The translations under genes and the position numbers were made by a program. This document shows, piece by piece, positions 6,508 to 8,565 of a DNA stretch of 8,565 bases. The DNA is taken from assembly GCA_025455205.1 (NCBI GenBank), contig JALOMZ010000058.1, positions 1 to 8,565 on the forward strand. The letters are read 5' to 3'. Position 1 is the first letter of the stretch. Each line of letters starts with the position of its first letter. The stretch is from Chitinophagaceae bacterium (GTDB lineage Bacteria > Bacteroidota > Bacteroidia > Chitinophagales > Chitinophagaceae). The notes under the pieces were generated by a model that was not told the origin of the DNA, made no database searches, and saw only the letters and a program-made list of their open reading frames with translations.

Positions 6508-7542
6508 ATGAGTAACCCGAATTTGAATAGCGACAGCAGCAACCAGAGCGCCGCGGAGCGGGAGTTTGAGAACGCCATCCGGCCGGCGGCCATTGCCGAG
6601 TTCAGCGGGCAACCCCAGCTGATCGAAAATCTGGTGATCTTCATCAAGGCGGCCAAGATTCGCGGCGAGGCGCTGGACCATGTGCTGTTCCACGGTCCGC
6701 CCGGATTGGGTAAAACCACCCTCAGCCGCATTGTGGCCAACGAACTGGGTGTGAACATCAAGGAAACCAGCGGACCGGTAATAGAGAAGCCCGGCGACCT
6801 GGCCGGCCTGCTCACCAGCCTGGAGCCCAACGATGTGCTGTTCATTGATGAGATCCACCGCCTCAGCACGGTGGTGGAGGAATACCTGTATGCGGCCATG
6901 GAAGATTTCCGCATCGACATCATGATCGACAGCGGTCCCAGCGCCCGCAGCATTCAGATTAACCTTAATCCATTTACGCTGATAGGGGCTACCACCCGCA
7001 GCGGCCTGCTTACGGCGCCCCTGCTCAGCCGTTTTGGCATCAAGAGCCGCCTGGAGTATTACAACCACCAGACCCTGCAGCGGATCATCCAGCGTTCGGC
7101 CTCCATTTTGCAGGTATCCATCAGCGAGGAGGCCGCAGGGGAGATCAGTCGCCGCAGCCGGGGTACCCCGCGCATTGCCAACGGGCTGTTGCGCCGCGTG
7201 CGCGACTTTGCCCAGGTGCTCAATGATGGAGATATAGACCTGGGCATCACCCAGCATGCCCTCAAGGCGCTCAACGTGGATGAGCATGGCCTGGATGAAA
7301 TGGACAACCGCATCCTGCTCACCATCATTGAAAAATTCAAAGGCGGGCCAGTGGGCATCAATACCATTGCTACCGCCGTGGGCGAGGAGTCGGGCACCCT
7401 TGAAGAAGTGTATGAGCCCTTCCTGATTCAGGAAGGATTCCTGCAGCGTACACCCCGCGGACGTGAGGTAACGGCCAAGGCCTACAGCCATCTGGGCCGC
7501 AAACGTCCTGGCAGTGCTGCCAGTGGCATGCTGTTTGAATGA
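6508..7542 (+). CDS. ruvB: Holliday junction branch migration ATPase RuvB
   Basis: A 344-residue hexameric AAA+ motor which, with RuvA, drives branch migration of Holliday junctions during recombinational repair, before RuvC resolves them. The order of motifs is complete: Walker A GPPGLGKT at residues 63-70, Walker B LFIDEIH at 111-117, sensor 1 GATTRSG at 160-166, arginine-finger region LLSRFG at 172-177, sensor 2 GTPRIAN at 219-225, and the DNA-binding winged helix ending in QRTPRGR at 313-319. The N-terminus [10 protein letters not shown] then [10 protein letters not shown] is characteristic of Bacteroidota RuvB. The reading frame stays open about 1.1 kb upstream, through the antisense of the aldo/keto reductase, but homology begins only at ATG 6508. 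An AGGA lies only 3 nt before the ATG, too close to act as a normal ribosome-binding site. It is not next to ruvA or ruvC here, so it is a single-gene unit. Confidence 0.98.
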   Translation: MSNPNLNSDSSNQSAAEREFENAIRPAAIAEFSGQPQLIENLVIFIKAAKIRGEALDHVLFHGPPGLGKTTLSRIVANELGVNIKETSGPVIEKPGDLAGLLTSLEPNDVLFIDEIHRLSTVVEEYLYAAMEDFRIDIMIDSGPSARSIQINLNPFTLIGATTRSGLLTAPLLSRFGIKSRLEYYNHQTLQRIIQRSASILQVSISEEAAGEISRRSRGTPRIANGLLRRVRDFAQVLNDGDIDLGITQHALKALNVDEHGLDEMDNRILLTIIEKFKGGPVGINTIATAVGEESGTLEEVYEPFLIQEGFLQRTPRGREVTAKAYSHLGRKRPGSAASGMLFE

Positions 7543-7554
7543 GCATCAGCAAAC

Positions 7555-7585
7555 GGCAGGTGGCCGCACATTATCCTGCCTGCTT
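7555..7585. terminator. Possible weak terminator between ruvB and the converging DinB gene
   Basis: GGCAGG at 7555-7560 pairs with CCTGCC at 7575-7580 across a 14-nt loop, and TGCTTTT follows on +. It lies in the 28-bp convergent gap and overlaps the last codons of the DinB gene. The stem is short and the loop large, so this is a weak candidate. Confidence 0.3.
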
Positions 7586-8047
7586 TTCCCGCAGCAATTT
7601 TTTGATCAGGGCCATTTGGCCAAGGTGGTAATGGGTATGCTCGATCAGGCCGTGCAGGTTGCGGTAATAGCTGCCGTATTTCGCTTCGGAAAATACATGC
7701 TCCAACTGGTCATCGGGCAGTTTTTCCACCAGGCTGGCAAACTGGCGGCCTTCTTCCAGGTATTGGCTCACCATGCTGTCCCATTCTTCGGCATTGCGTA
7801 TTTCCGGTACATCAAATGCATACTTGTCGTGCGCCTGCAGCGGCGCACCCTGCAGCACCTGCGTCACAGCCCGCACATAGTAATGCATATGATACAGCAG
7901 CGTGGCCATATTATGCAGTGAACCTATTTTGGCCACGGCTTCCTGGTGGGTGATGCCATGCAGGGTGTCCTGCAGGTTTACCCAGGTCCAGTTGCCACCG
8001 AAATACACCCCGCGGAAATGCTCAGCTATTTGCCTGGATACTTGCAT
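7571..8047 (-). CDS. DinB-family protein
   Basis: A 158-residue predicted four-helix-bundle protein of the DinB/DUF1572-like superfamily, whose members bind a metal through three histidines; some are thiol-dependent S-transferases, but most have no known role. ATG 8047 is chosen: the frame runs back to 8110 inside the neighbouring gene, but family similarity begins with MQVSRQIAEHFRGVYFGGNW. Candidate ligands are H53 in LLYHMHYY and H137 and H141 in LIEHTHYHLGQ, the last being the characteristic C-terminal motif followed by the conserved GQ. Blocks WVNLQDTL, VLQGAPL and KYGSYYRNLHG are typical of Bacteroidota members. It starts 34 bp after the stop of the acetyltransferase gene, so the two are probably cotranscribed. 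The name does not imply damage inducibility here; no SOS-type box was seen. Confidence 0.88.
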   Translation of the reverse strand: MQVSRQIAEHFRGVYFGGNWTWVNLQDTLHGITHQEAVAKIGSLHNMATLLYHMHYYVRAVTQVLQGAPLQAHDKYAFDVPEIRNAEEWDSMVSQYLEEGRQFASLVEKLPDDQLEHVFSEAKYGSYYRNLHGLIEHTHYHLGQMALIKKLLREKQAG

Positions 8048-8081
8048 AATTTGATAGTTGGTGAGATGGAGCTGTGGTTTG

Positions 8082-8565
8082 CTAGGGTACCAGTTTGCCA
8101 AAGTCGGCACTGGTGAGGAAATCGAGGTTGCGCGTCACCCGCTCAGGCGGCCAGTTCCACCATTGCAGTGCCAGCAGCTGCTGAATGGTTTTCTCATCAA
8201 AGCGCTTGCGGATTTCGGTGGCCGGGTTGCCGCCCACAATGGTATAGGGTGCCACATCTTTCACTACTGTAGCGTTGGTGGCAATGATGGCGCCATCGCC
8301 AATATGCACCCCGGGCATGATGGTGGCGTTGTGGCCGATCCATACGTCATTGCCAATGATGGTGTCGCCTTTGTATGGATACTCCTTTCCCGCCATGGCC
8401 TGCTCCCAGCCGTTGCCAAAGATGGCGAAGGGGTAAGCGCTGAATGCTTCGGTAAGATGGTTGCCCCCGTTCATGATAAACGTGGCCCCCGAAGCGATCA
8501 TACAGTACTTCCCGATGATCAGTTTGTCGCCGATGAAATCGAAATGGTACTTCACATTCTTTTCG
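8082..8565 (-). CDS. CatB/Vat-type hexapeptide O-acetyltransferase (5' end outside window)
   Basis: The C-terminal part of a left-handed beta-helix acetyltransferase of the xenobiotic acetyltransferase branch (CatB chloramphenicol and Vat streptogramin enzymes), which uses acetyl-CoA. About 160 residues are visible. Codons before the GTG at 8555 read EKN, matching the family upstream segment, so the gene continues past the right edge. Motifs: YHFDFIGDKLIIGKYC, then FIMNGGNH whose His (codon near 8457-8459) matches the catalytic base; the hexapeptide stretch IIGNDVWIGHNATIMPG and VHIGDGAIIATNATVVKDV; then VGGNPATEIRKRF and QWWNWP. The trimer-building repeats and catalytic His are intact. Chromosomal members of this group are often not resistance factors, so drug inactivation should not be assumed. 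The DinB gene follows. Confidence 0.92.
   Translation of the reverse strand, partial: EKNVKYHFDFIGDKLIIGKYCMIASGATFIMNGGNHLTEAFSAYPFAIFGNGWEQAMAGKEYPYKGDTIIGNDVWIGHNATIMPGVHIGDGAIIATNATVVKDVAPYTIVGGNPATEIRKRFDEKTIQQLLALQWWNWPPERVTRNLDFLTSADFGKLVP

Noticed and set aside
6129..6953. A 274-codon frame on - across the spacer and ruvB start
   Set aside because: Its Ser/Arg-rich composition and course through the repeat mark it as spurious translation.
6409..7491. A 360-codon open frame on - opposite ruvB
   Set aside because: It is a shadow of the strongly conserved ruvB gene and shows no domain of its own.
8082..8565. Calling the acetyltransferase an antibiotic-resistance gene
   Set aside because: Motifs show the CatB/Vat fold only; many chromosomal relatives act on other substrates and the N-terminus is not visible.

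Overview
The window looks like chromosomal DNA of a GC-rich member of the Bacteroidota, probably the Chitinophagaceae. The evidence is protein-level resemblance (RuvB with an N-terminus typical of that phylum, a Bacteroidota-style DinB protein, an orphan TonB-plug protein with macroglobulin-like segments), signal peptides ending in an AQ-type site, start codons without Shine-Dalgarno sequences, two candidate promoters resembling the TTTG/TAnnTTTG pattern of that phylum, and an intergenic heptanucleotide repeat. The genus cannot be named from the sequence.

Left part (1-4822, all on +): the 3' end of an endonuclease/exonuclease/phosphatase-family enzyme; 22 bp later a secreted SxxK serine hydrolase of the beta-lactamase/6-aminohexanoate-dimer-hydrolase type; then, after a 155-bp gap with a candidate promoter, a secreted 627-residue protein with a diverged TonB-receptor plug-like domain at its C-terminus but no barrel; and closely behind it an M23 (LytM-type) metallopeptidase with all zinc ligands but no signal peptide.

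Middle (4823-5289): a small one-helix membrane protein with a histidine-, alanine- and acid-rich tail. It has its own candidate promoter, which overlaps an inverted repeat, and it is followed by a near-perfect hairpin that probably terminates transcription from both sides.

Right part (5290-8565): an aldo/keto reductase on -, a 195-bp divergent spacer holding a run of about nine 7-bp repeats, ruvB on +, and converging on it a likely two-gene unit on - made of a CatB/Vat-type hexapeptide acetyltransferase (cut by the window edge) and a DinB-family protein.

The genes are mostly housekeeping or general-metabolism enzymes and do not form one obvious pathway. I found no CRISPR array, RNA gene, insertion sequence, phage module or recognisable defence system. 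The parts most worth a second look are the orphan plug protein with its neighbouring M23 peptidase, the His-rich membrane protein, and the heptad repeat.
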